A stretch of 64,000 bases of DNA from positions 62,001 through 126,000 of the forward strand of contig CBDEVQ010000099.1 of assembly GCA_965243605.1 (NCBI GenBank), in the 5' to 3' direction. A program made the translations under genes and the position numbers. Within the stretch, counting starts at the first letter, position 1, and the number at the start of each line of letters is the position of its first letter. Below are positions 34,684 through 42,371 of this stretch, piece by piece. The notes below the pieces were generated by a model. It did no database searches and was not told the origin of the DNA. It saw only the letters and a program-made list of their open reading frames with translations. This stretch comes from JBMYYR01 sp965243605 (GTDB lineage Bacteria > Bacteroidota > Bacteroidia > Flavobacteriales > CAJXXR01).

Positions 34684-35784
34684 ATGAAAAAACATCTATT
34701 GATCGTAACATCCTTAATATTAGGAGGTGCATTTGCTCAAGATTTGCCAAAAGATCCAGAGCCAGGAAAGTGTTATGTACGTTGTGTTACCCCAGACGTA
34801 TATAAAAATGAAGAAGTAAAAGTAATGGTTAAGCCAGAATATAAAACCATTAAGACATATCCAGCAGAATATAAAACAGTTGAGGAGAGTGTTTTAGTAA
34901 AAGAGGCTTTTACTAAATTAGAGATTGTTCCAGCTACTTTCGAATATGAGACAAAATCATACGTCGCTAAAGAAAAGAGTAACGCTCTTAAAGCTCATAA
35001 ACCGACGTTTAAATCAGATTCTGAAGTCATTGAAACGTTGGCAGCAATATCTAAATGGGAGAAAGGTGAAAAAATTCCTGATTGTACTTCTGCAGACCCT
35101 AACGACTGTAGAATATGGTGTTATAAACCTTACCCTGCAGAATTTGAAGAAGTACCAACTTCTGTTTTAGATAATGCAGCTCATACAACAAGTACTCCAG
35201 TAGAAGAAGTACCTGGTTCGTATAAAGTGAAAGTTGTTAAAACACCAGTAACTACAAAAGAAACGACGATACCAGCTGAATATAAAACAATAAAGAAAAC
35301 AGTTTTAGTTAAAGATGCTTGGACAGAAGAAAGTGTTCATGAAGCAATTTATGAAACTGTTACCAAAGAAGTATTAGTTACTAAAGGTGGTTTAACATCT
35401 TGGGAAGAAGTTGATTGTAAATTAACAGAGTATAATTTACTTCCAATTAATTACGATTTAAACTCGGCTGTTTTATTACCGCAATCAAAGAAAATTATTG
35501 ATAAATTACTTTACCCTGTTTTAGCTTCTAACACTAAAGTTAGTGTAGAGATAGCATCACATACAGACTCTAGAGGAGATAATGAGAGTAATCAATCTTT
35601 ATCTGAAAGAAGAGCTAAATCTGTAGTTGATTATCTAGTTGATAGAGGAATAAATCCATCTAGATTAGTATCTAACGGATATGGTGAGACGCAATTGAAA
35701 AACAGATGTGAGAACGGAGTGTCTTGTACTGAAAGAGAACACAGAGCAAATAGAAGAACTGAATTTAGAATCATTTCTAAATAA
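34684..35784 (+). CDS. OmpA-family protein with internal PAEYKT repeats
   Basis: The 366-residue exported protein (signal peptide ending GGAFAQ) has a C-terminal OmpA-like peptidoglycan-binding domain: NYDLNSAVLLPQSKKIIDKL, then VEIASHTDSRGDNESNQSLS and RRAKSVVDYLVDRGINPSRL, ending HRANRRTEFRI. The N-terminal 250 residues contain two related copies of a segment: PAEYKTVEESVLVKEAF (around 55-75) and PAEYKTIKKTVLVKDAW (around 195-215). Each is followed by an E-x-V-P or E-A-I-Y stretch with ETxTKE. Cysteine pairs occur in between (KCYVRCVTP, DCTSADPNDCRIWC). It probably links the outer membrane to peptidoglycan. The ATG 34684 replaces a TTG six codons upstream. Confidence 0.85.
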   Translation: MKKHLLIVTSLILGGAFAQDLPKDPEPGKCYVRCVTPDVYKNEEVKVMVKPEYKTIKTYPAEYKTVEESVLVKEAFTKLEIVPATFEYETKSYVAKEKSNALKAHKPTFKSDSEVIETLAAISKWEKGEKIPDCTSADPNDCRIWCYKPYPAEFEEVPTSVLDNAAHTTSTPVEEVPGSYKVKVVKTPVTTKETTIPAEYKTIKKTVLVKDAWTEESVHEAIYETVTKEVLVTKGGLTSWEEVDCKLTEYNLLPINYDLNSAVLLPQSKKIIDKLLYPVLASNTKVSVEIASHTDSRGDNESNQSLSERRAKSVVDYLVDRGINPSRLVSNGYGETQLKNRCENGVSCTEREHRANRRTEFRIISK

Positions 35785-35817
35785 GGAATACTATAATAAG
35801 ATTTAAATCTTTGTATA

Positions 35818-35844
35818 AAGCCTAACATAATGTTAGGCTTTTTT
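35818..35844 (+). terminator. Rho-independent terminator after the OmpA-family gene
   Basis: AAGCCTAACA and its complement (35818-35827, 35831-35840) pair around TAA and lead into a T-run. Confidence 0.85.
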
Positions 35845-35874
35845 GTTTTTAGTATATTCGCAGTAAAATTATAT

Positions 35875-36792
35875 ATGGAATATTTAAACTTACATAAAAA
35901 GAGATTGAATCCAATTTGGGGTGTAATAATCACATTTTGTCTTATTATGTTCTTCTATCTTTTATTTCAAATTCCATTATTATTGGAAGTATTAACGAAT
36001 AATGTGATGGATATAAATTCATTTTTTGATCCATCTAAGATTAACCTTAATTATGCCCTAATCTTATTTGTGTTGGCATTTTTTGGAATCATTGTGGGTT
36101 TACTAGTCTCTATGAAATTTATTCATAAAAGTAAATTTGTAACCTTAATACATGCAAAAGGTTCAATAGATTTTAAAAGAATTGGATTTGGATTTTATAT
36201 TTGGGGTCTACTTTTGATTGTCTCATTTATTTTGGATTATTTCTTTATTACTGGTTCATCAGATATTGTATACAATGGTATTGGATATAATTTTTTTATG
36301 GCCATAATTGTAAGTTTTGTCTTTTTATTTGTACAAACCTCAGCAGAAGAGTTATTGTGCAGAGGATATTTAATGCAAGCATTAGGTTCTATTTTTAAAG
36401 ACCGATGGATACCAATTGTAATATCGGGATTGTTTTTTGGAGGATTACATGTTATGAATCCAGAAATTGATGAATATGGATTAGATATTATGTTGTTGCA
36501 TTATTGTTCTGTAGGTATATTTTTAGGAATAATAGTTGTAATGGATAATCGTTTAGAATTGGCTTTGGGTTTTCATGCCGTTAATAATATTTTATCTGGT
36601 TTGTTAATAAGCTTTGATGGTGCAGCCTTTAAAACCTATTCATTATTCACAACATCTTATGTTGATCCTTATTTAGGATATATTGTATGGTTAGTGTCTG
36701 CGATTGTATTCTATATTTGGTGTAGTAATAAATACAACTGGAAGTCTTTAAGTTATTTAACAGGGAAAATTGTACATAACTCTAAACATTGA
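35875..36792 (+). CDS. CPBP-family intramembrane metalloprotease
   Basis: This is a 305-residue multi-pass membrane protein with about eight helices. The CPBP (Abi/CAAX-like) motifs are present: SAEELLCRGYLMQAL (EExxxR equivalent, about residues 165-180), SGLFFGGLHV (about 200) and FHAVNNIL (about 245). These conserved Glu and His residues form the glutamic-type intramembrane protease site. I start at ATG 35875, because the frame's earlier ATG (35830) lies inside the upstream terminator hairpin. Bacterial members have varied roles, such as peptide maturation or bacteriocin self-protection; no small precursor peptide gene is evident next to it. Confidence 0.85.
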   Translation: MEYLNLHKKRLNPIWGVIITFCLIMFFYLLFQIPLLLEVLTNNVMDINSFFDPSKINLNYALILFVLAFFGIIVGLLVSMKFIHKSKFVTLIHAKGSIDFKRIGFGFYIWGLLLIVSFILDYFFITGSSDIVYNGIGYNFFMAIIVSFVFLFVQTSAEELLCRGYLMQALGSIFKDRWIPIVISGLFFGGLHVMNPEIDEYGLDIMLLHYCSVGIFLGIIVVMDNRLELALGFHAVNNILSGLLISFDGAAFKTYSLFTTSYVDPYLGYIVWLVSAIVFYIWCSNKYNWKSLSYLTGKIVHNSKH

Positions 36793-36854
36793 TATATGTC
36801 ATAATATATCATAATTAAAAGTATGAGATTTGTATACAGTAAAATCTAAATGTT

Positions 36855-37430
36855 ATGGAGAAATACGTTGAAAATGCGTTGACTTTTGATGAATATTATA
36901 ATCAAGTTGACCAATTGGTGAAAGAAGGGAAAACTTCTGGGGAAAATCAAGCTGAAAACTTAGTTGAGTTTACAAGAGTAAACCAAAAAAGAATGAAAAA
37001 GTGGCGCAAGATTTATAAAACGTCTTCAGATTGGATAAATGCCGTTGAGCGTTTAGATAGAAAAGAAGAGTGGGTTTTGTTAACTGAAGCATGGTGTGGA
37101 GATGCTGCTCAAAATATTTCTCAAATTAATAATATGGTCGAGGTCTCAGATAAATTGGATTTAAAAATATTATATAGAGATGAAAACCTTGAGTTAATGG
37201 ATCAGTTTTTAACGAACGGTGGGCGTTCAATACCTAAGCTTATTCGATTAGATGCTGAAACGAAAGAAGTTATTGGTTCTTGGGGTCCAAGAGTTAAAAC
37301 AGCACAAGATATAGTTATAGAAGGGAAAAAGAACGGTACCAACTATGGGGAAGATCTTCATGCATGGTATGCAAAGAATAAAAGTAAGGACTTAGAAACC
37401 GAGTTTATTGAGTTAATAAAAAAAGATTAA
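36855..37430 (+). CDS. Thioredoxin-like protein with atypical WCGDA site
   Basis: The 191-residue cytoplasmic protein has an N-terminal helical extension of about 65 residues and a thioredoxin-like fold with LLTEAWCGDAAQNISQI in the active-site position (Trp80-Cys81-Gly82-Asp83-Ala84). The normal CxxC is replaced by CxDA, so the resolving Cys is missing; the cis-Pro equivalent is RSIPKLI. This variant is widespread in Bacteroidota, and its redox role is unclear. The stop is part of the hairpin shared with convergent lptB. Confidence 0.8.
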   Translation: MEKYVENALTFDEYYNQVDQLVKEGKTSGENQAENLVEFTRVNQKRMKKWRKIYKTSSDWINAVERLDRKEEWVLLTEAWCGDAAQNISQINNMVEVSDKLDLKILYRDENLELMDQFLTNGGRSIPKLIRLDAETKEVIGSWGPRVKTAQDIVIEGKKNGTNYGEDLHAWYAKNKSKDLETEFIELIKKD

Positions 37431-37452
37431 GCATTTGCTTAATCTTTTTTTT
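37418..37452. terminator. Bidirectional terminator overlapping two stop codons
   Basis: AAAAAAAGATTAAGCA and its complement pair around TT, and the hairpin includes the stop regions of the thioredoxin-like gene and convergent lptB. Confidence 0.85.
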
Positions 37453-38173
37453 GTCTTAATTCAAAGTTCTCTCCTAAATATACTTGTCGCACTTTTTCGT
37501 CTTTAACAAGGTCTTCAGGAATTCCTTCTCTTAAAATAATACCTTGATGAAGTAGATATGCTTTGTCAACGATCGAAAGTGTTTCTTGAACGTTGTGATC
37601 TGTAATTAAAATACCAATGTTCTTTTCAGTTAGTTTTCTTACAATAGATTGAATGTCTTCAACGGCAATAGGATCTACACCAGCAAATGGTTCATCTAAA
37701 AGAACAAATTTAGGTCTAACCGCTAAGGCTCTTGCTATTTCGGTTCTTCTTCTTTCACCACCAGATAAAACTTCACCTTTATTTTTTCGAATATGGTTTA
37801 ATCCAAATTCTTTTAGGAGTTCTTCTACTCGTTCTTCTATTTCTTTTTTTGGAAGTTTAGTAAGTTGTAAAACAGAGCGAATATTATCCTCTACAGATAG
37901 TTTTCTGAACACACTCGCCTCTTGAGGTAGGTAACCCATCCCTAATCTGGCACGTTCATACATGGCTTTTTCTGTAATATTAACATCATCAAGATACACA
38001 TTACCAGAAGAAGGATTAACAAGGCCAACAATCATATAAAATGAAGTTGTTTTACCAGCTCCATTTGGGCCTAATAGACCAATGATTTGCCCTTGTTCAA
38101 CTTCAATAGAAACATCACGTACTACTTTTTTAGATCCGTATTTTTTTACTAAATGTTCTGCTCTTAATTTCAT
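37439..38173 (-). CDS. lptB: LPS export ABC transporter ATP-binding protein
   Basis: LptB powers extraction of lipopolysaccharide from the inner membrane with LptFG-C. The 244-residue ATPase has Walker A LLGPNGAGKTTSFYMI, signature VLSGGERRRTEIARALA, Walker B FVLLDEPFAGVDPIAVEDI and H-loop ITDHNVQETL. The sequence ISEVEQGQIIGLLGPNGAG-type start and SFYMIVGLV are specific to LptB. It begins within the last codons of tatC (four-base overlap) and is the third gene of kdsD-tatC-lptB. Confidence 0.95.
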   Translation of the reverse strand: MKLRAEHLVKKYGSKKVVRDVSIEVEQGQIIGLLGPNGAGKTTSFYMIVGLVNPSSGNVYLDDVNITEKAMYERARLGMGYLPQEASVFRKLSVEDNIRSVLQLTKLPKKEIEERVEELLKEFGLNHIRKNKGEVLSGGERRRTEIARALAVRPKFVLLDEPFAGVDPIAVEDIQSIVRKLTEKNIGILITDHNVQETLSIVDKAYLLHQGIILREGIPEDLVKDEKVRQVYLGENFELRQKKD

Positions 38174-38982
38174 GATTGTTTTTTACTTGCAACTTTGGCA
38201 ATTTTAATACCCACTTCATATAACCCCCAAACTGGTAAAGCAACTAGAATTTGACTCAAAAAGTCCGGCGGTGTTATTATGGCAGCTAAAACTAAGGTTA
38301 AAATCACAGCATGTTTCCTATACGTTTTCATGAAAACATCATCTATTAATCCTAGTTTAGCAAGGAAATATACTAAGATAGGTAATTCAAATACAAGTCC
38401 ACAACTTAAAGCTAAATTAGTAACTAGACTAACATAAGATGAAATGGTAATAATATTATCTACAATTTTAGCAACTTGAAAGGTTCCAAGAAAGTTTACG
38501 GATAAAGGGATAATAACAAAATATCCAAAGGCAACACCAACTAAAAATAGTGTTGAAGCATAAAAAACTAATCCTTTAGAATATTTCCTTTCTTTTTCTT
38601 TTAATCCAGGCGAAATAAAACGCCATAACTCCCATAATATATATGGAAATGAAATAATAAACCCAATAACGAAAGCAGCCCACAATGAAGTTGAAAATTG
38701 TCCAGCTATTTCTACACTTTGTAGCTTTATATTTTGATCTGTAATACATAAACTCTCACCCAAATTGAATGTGTGAGACAGTTTACATAATGCCTTAAAG
38801 GTTATAAAGTCTGAATGATGACTTGCTAGAATAATTTCTTCAAAAATGAAGTTCCTATATACAAAAGCAACAATTGCACAAATAATAATTGCAATAGTCA
38901 TTCTAATAAGGTGTCCTCTTAAGACTGCAATATGATCAAGAAAGTGCATTTCTTTATCTTGTGGAGTGCCAATTTGTTCCAT
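38170..38982 (-). CDS. tatC: Sec-independent protein translocase TatC
   Basis: TatC recognises twin-arginine signal peptides. This 270-residue version has the N-terminal KEMHFLDHIAVLRGHLIR (HLxELR-type motif), about six transmembrane helices, and the family stretch FVIGFIISFPYILWELWRFISPGLKEKERK after helix 2. The periplasmic loop after helix 1 is longer than in E. coli. The start overlaps the stop of kdsD by one base (TAATG) and the end overlaps the lptB start. No tatA gene is seen in the window. Confidence 0.95.
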   Translation of the reverse strand: MEQIGTPQDKEMHFLDHIAVLRGHLIRMTIAIIICAIVAFVYRNFIFEEIILASHHSDFITFKALCKLSHTFNLGESLCITDQNIKLQSVEIAGQFSTSLWAAFVIGFIISFPYILWELWRFISPGLKEKERKYSKGLVFYASTLFLVGVAFGYFVIIPLSVNFLGTFQVAKIVDNIITISSYVSLVTNLALSCGLVFELPILVYFLAKLGLIDDVFMKTYRKHAVILTLVLAAIITPPDFLSQILVALPVWGLYEVGIKIAKVASKKQS

Positions 38983-39947
38983 TATATAATACCTTCTTTA
39001 ATTATATCATGTAAATGAATAATACCTTGGTAAGATCCATGTTTAGTAACGATAATCTGACTAATATTATTGTGTTCTAATATCTCTAAAGCTTCGGCTG
39101 CTAATTTGTCAAATTCAATAGTTTTCGGATGGGTTCCCATAATGTTTTCAGCTGTTAAATGATCCCATGTATTATTATTCTCAAGCATACGTCTAATATC
39201 TCCATCTGTAATAAAACCCAGAATATCTTTATCTGTACATACAACTGTAGCACCTAGTCTATTTTTAGAAATATTTAGAATCACTTCCTTAATACTAGAG
39301 TGTGGTTCAACAAAAGGTTGAGTCTGATTAGAAATAACATCTTCAACCGTTAAATAAAGTTTTTTACCTAAAGCTCCTCCTGGATGATATTTAGCAAAAT
39401 CTTTATCCGTAAATTTCCTCATATTGAGCAAACAAACGGCTAAGGCATCTCCTAAAACAAGTTGAGTGGTTGTACTCGTAGTTGGGGCTAGATTGTTAGG
39501 ACATGCTTCTTTTGTCATATAGGCATGTAGTACAAAATCAGACTTTTGCCCTAAGTAAGAATCTCTATTGGCCGTTAAACCAATGAGTTTATTTCCCATA
39601 TTCCTAATTAATGGTACTAAGACTTTTATTTCTGGAGTATTACCACTTTTAGATAAGCATATAACTACATCATCTTTTTGTACAATTCCTAGGTCACCAT
39701 GGATAGCATCTGCTGCATGCATAAAAACGGCAGGAGTACCTGTAGAATTCATAGTAGCAACAATTTTATTAGCAATATTGGCACTTTTACCTATACCAGT
39801 TAGAATAACACGTCCTGTAGAATTATATATAGTTTGAACAATGCTACTGAATTCTGAATCAATTAAATGAGCTAAGTTTTTCACAGCTTTAGCTTCCTCT
39901 AAAATAACTGATTTACCTTGTTGAATAATTTCGTCGGATTTTAACAC
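38982..39947 (-). CDS. kdsD: Arabinose-5-phosphate isomerase (KdsD/KpsF/GutQ)
   Basis: The 321-residue protein has an SIS sugar-isomerase domain (RVILTGIGKSANIANKIVATMNSTGTPAVFMHAADAIHGDLG, then DVVICLSKSGNTPEI) and a pair of C-terminal CBS domains (VEDVISNQTQPFV, LGFITDGDIRRMLE, ENIMGTHPKTI). It makes arabinose 5-phosphate for Kdo synthesis, which supplies WaaA. The start is GTG 39947; no ATG fits upstream of the conserved helix. It leads the operon kdsD-tatC-lptB and is divergent from recQ. Confidence 0.93.
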   Translation of the reverse strand: MLKSDEIIQQGKSVILEEAKAVKNLAHLIDSEFSSIVQTIYNSTGRVILTGIGKSANIANKIVATMNSTGTPAVFMHAADAIHGDLGIVQKDDVVICLSKSGNTPEIKVLVPLIRNMGNKLIGLTANRDSYLGQKSDFVLHAYMTKEACPNNLAPTTSTTTQLVLGDALAVCLLNMRKFTDKDFAKYHPGGALGKKLYLTVEDVISNQTQPFVEPHSSIKEVILNISKNRLGATVVCTDKDILGFITDGDIRRMLENNNTWDHLTAENIMGTHPKTIEFDKLAAEALEILEHNNISQIIVTKHGSYQGIIHLHDIIKEGII

Positions 39948-40079
39948 AGGTTTTAACTTTCTTAATTAGAAATTTAATCGTATTTTAGTTCTCAATTTTG
40001 ACAATTTAGCTAATTTCTTTGCTAAAATGGGTCATTAAACTTTACAACAATAAATACGTTACAAATGTAACTGAATTTT

Positions 40080-42269
40080 ATGAAAGAATCTCCTATAGAA
40101 GAGCATCAAATGATAAAGGAAAGTTTAAAGAAGTACTTCGGGTTTAAAAAATTCAAAGGTAATCAAGAGCAAATCATAGAAAGTTTATTGAACGGTAATG
40201 ATACATTTGTTATAATGCCTACTGGTGGTGGGAAATCAATGTGTTATCAATTGCCGGCATTAATGCAAGAAGGAACAGCAATAGTTGTATCACCTCTTAT
40301 TGCTTTAATGAAAAATCAAGTTGATGCTATCCGATCTTATATTGGAAAAGATAGTGTTGCACACGTTTTAAACTCTTCTTTAAATAAAAGAGAGATTGCG
40401 CAAGTTAAAGCTGATATTACGAATAAAGAGACAAAGTTATTATATGTAGCACCAGAATCATTAATCAAAGAAGAATATGCCGAGTTTTTAAGAAACTCAA
40501 ATATTTCTTTTTTTGCTATTGATGAAGCTCACTGTATTTCAGAATGGGGTCATGACTTTAGACCAGAATATAGGAATCTAAGTAAGATAATGCAGAAAAT
40601 TTGCGACGTTCCTACGATCGCTCTAACGGCAACAGCAACTCCTAAAGTTCAGGAAGATATTCAGAAGAACTTAGGTATGGTTAATGCGCATGTCTTTAAA
40701 TCATCTTTTAACAGAACTAATTTATTTTATGCTGTTAAACCTAAAGTTGATGTTTTAAAGGAAATTATCAAGTTCATAAAGAAAAGAGAAGGGCAAACAG
40801 GAATCATTTACTGCTTAAGTCGTAAAAAAGTAGAAGAAATTGCTCAAACATTACAAGTTAATGGTATAAAGGCTTTGCCTTATCATGCTGGTTTAGATGC
40901 CAATACAAGGGCAAAACATCAAGATGCTTTTTTAATGGAAGGTGTAGATGTTATTGTGGCAACTATTGCATTTGGAATGGGAATAGATAAACCTGATGTT
41001 AGATATGTAATTCATCATGATATCCCTAAAAGTCTTGAAGGGTATTATCAAGAAACAGGTAGAGCTGGTCGAGATGGTGGAGAAGGATATTGTTTAACGT
41101 TCTATAGTTATAAGGATATTGAGAAGCTAGAAAAGTTTATGCAAAATAAACCTGTAGCTGAACAAGAAGTTGGAAGACAATTGTTGTTGGATACAGTGTC
41201 TTATGCTGAATCTGCAGTTTGTAGAAGAAAGTTCTTATTATACTACTTTGGTGAAGATTTTAATGAAAATTCATGTAACGAACATTGTGACAATTGTAAA
41301 TACCCTAAAGAAAAAAGTGAAGGTAAAGAGGATGTTCTTACTGTTTTACAAACAATAAAAGAAACCAGTAGTCAACTAAAAAGTAAAGAGATTGTTGCCG
41401 TAATATGTGGGCAAACAACAGCATTACTTAAAGAGTTTGATTTAAAGTCTATTTCTACCTATGGTAAAGGAAAAGACAAAGAAAAACACTATTGGAGTGG
41501 TGTTGTTCGTCAGATGATGGTTGTAAGGCTCGTGAAAAAGGAAATAGAAACGTATGGAATTCTTCGTATAACAGAAGAAGGAAATGCTTTTATTAATAAT
41601 CCGTCTAGTTTTATGATTACAGAAAGTCATAACTATGAGGCCATTGCTTATGAATCTGCAAATACACCAAAATCGGCATTTGATGAAGTCCTGTTTAAAA
41701 CACTTAAGGATTTAAGAAGAAAGGTTGCATTACAGAAAAAATTACCTGCTCATGTTATTTTTCAGGAGCCATCGTTAGAAGAAATGTGTTTTCAATATCC
41801 AATAACGTTAGAAGAGTTAACTGAAATAAATGGTGTAGGGAGAGGTAAAGCACAAAAATTTGGTAAACCATTTATCGACATCATTAAAAAACATGTTGAG
41901 GATAATAATATTGAAAGACCAGAAGAATTGGTCGTTAAATCGATTGTAAATAAATCAGGATTAAAAGTATTCTTGATTAAATGTACAGATCGAAAAATGC
42001 CGTTAGAAGACATTTCAGCTGCTAAGGGTATTACATTAGAGCAATTAATAGAAGAATTTGAACATATTGTTTTTTCAGGAACAAAATTAAATTTAGACTA
42101 CTGTCTCGAAGATTATGTTGATGAAGATCAGATGGAAGAAATAATGGAATATTTTATGGAAACAGAAGACGATTCAATAGTTGCAGCAGTAGATGAATTT
42201 GATGGCGATTATACCGATGAAGAAATACGACTTGTGCGTTTAAAATTTGTTTCAGACGTTGGAAATTAA
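40080..42269 (+). CDS. recQ: ATP-dependent DNA helicase RecQ
   Basis: The 729-residue 3'-5' helicase has the full layout: motif 0/I KFKGNQEQII and MPTGGGKSMCYQLPA, DEAHCISEWGHDFRPEY, ALTATATPKV, YYQETGRAGRDG, the zinc-binding CRRKFLLYYFGE...CDNC cysteines (about 380-405), the RQC winged helix, and an HRDC domain near 520-600. A C-terminal extension (600-729) with HTH_40-like sequence (LKVFLIKCTDRKMPLEDISA) and an acidic tail is typical of Bacteroidota RecQ. It is divergent from kdsD with 132 bases between. Confidence 0.96.
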   Translation: MKESPIEEHQMIKESLKKYFGFKKFKGNQEQIIESLLNGNDTFVIMPTGGGKSMCYQLPALMQEGTAIVVSPLIALMKNQVDAIRSYIGKDSVAHVLNSSLNKREIAQVKADITNKETKLLYVAPESLIKEEYAEFLRNSNISFFAIDEAHCISEWGHDFRPEYRNLSKIMQKICDVPTIALTATATPKVQEDIQKNLGMVNAHVFKSSFNRTNLFYAVKPKVDVLKEIIKFIKKREGQTGIIYCLSRKKVEEIAQTLQVNGIKALPYHAGLDANTRAKHQDAFLMEGVDVIVATIAFGMGIDKPDVRYVIHHDIPKSLEGYYQETGRAGRDGGEGYCLTFYSYKDIEKLEKFMQNKPVAEQEVGRQLLLDTVSYAESAVCRRKFLLYYFGEDFNENSCNEHCDNCKYPKEKSEGKEDVLTVLQTIKETSSQLKSKEIVAVICGQTTALLKEFDLKSISTYGKGKDKEKHYWSGVVRQMMVVRLVKKEIETYGILRITEEGNAFINNPSSFMITESHNYEAIAYESANTPKSAFDEVLFKTLKDLRRKVALQKKLPAHVIFQEPSLEEMCFQYPITLEELTEINGVGRGKAQKFGKPFIDIIKKHVEDNNIERPEELVVKSIVNKSGLKVFLIKCTDRKMPLEDISAAKGITLEQLIEEFEHIVFSGTKLNLDYCLEDYVDEDQMEEIMEYFMETEDDSIVAAVDEFDGDYTDEEIRLVRLKFVSDVGN

Positions 42270-42371
42270 ATCTAATAAATACTTTAAAGTGCTTGATTTA
42301 GGTGAAAATCAAAATATTTCATTATTTTAGCACGGATTCCAAAAAAAAATATAAAACCAACATACGGTAAG

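Noticed and set aside
35875..36792. CPBP/Abi family protein considered as an abortive-infection gene
   Set aside because: The family name is historical; most members are intramembrane proteases, and no partner or phage-defence context is visible.
39568..39837. Open frame on the plus strand inside kdsD, and similar frames opposite lptB, recQ, frr and the TrmH/TamL genes
   Set aside because: They lie antisense within genes with strong family matches and show no protein-like features of their own.
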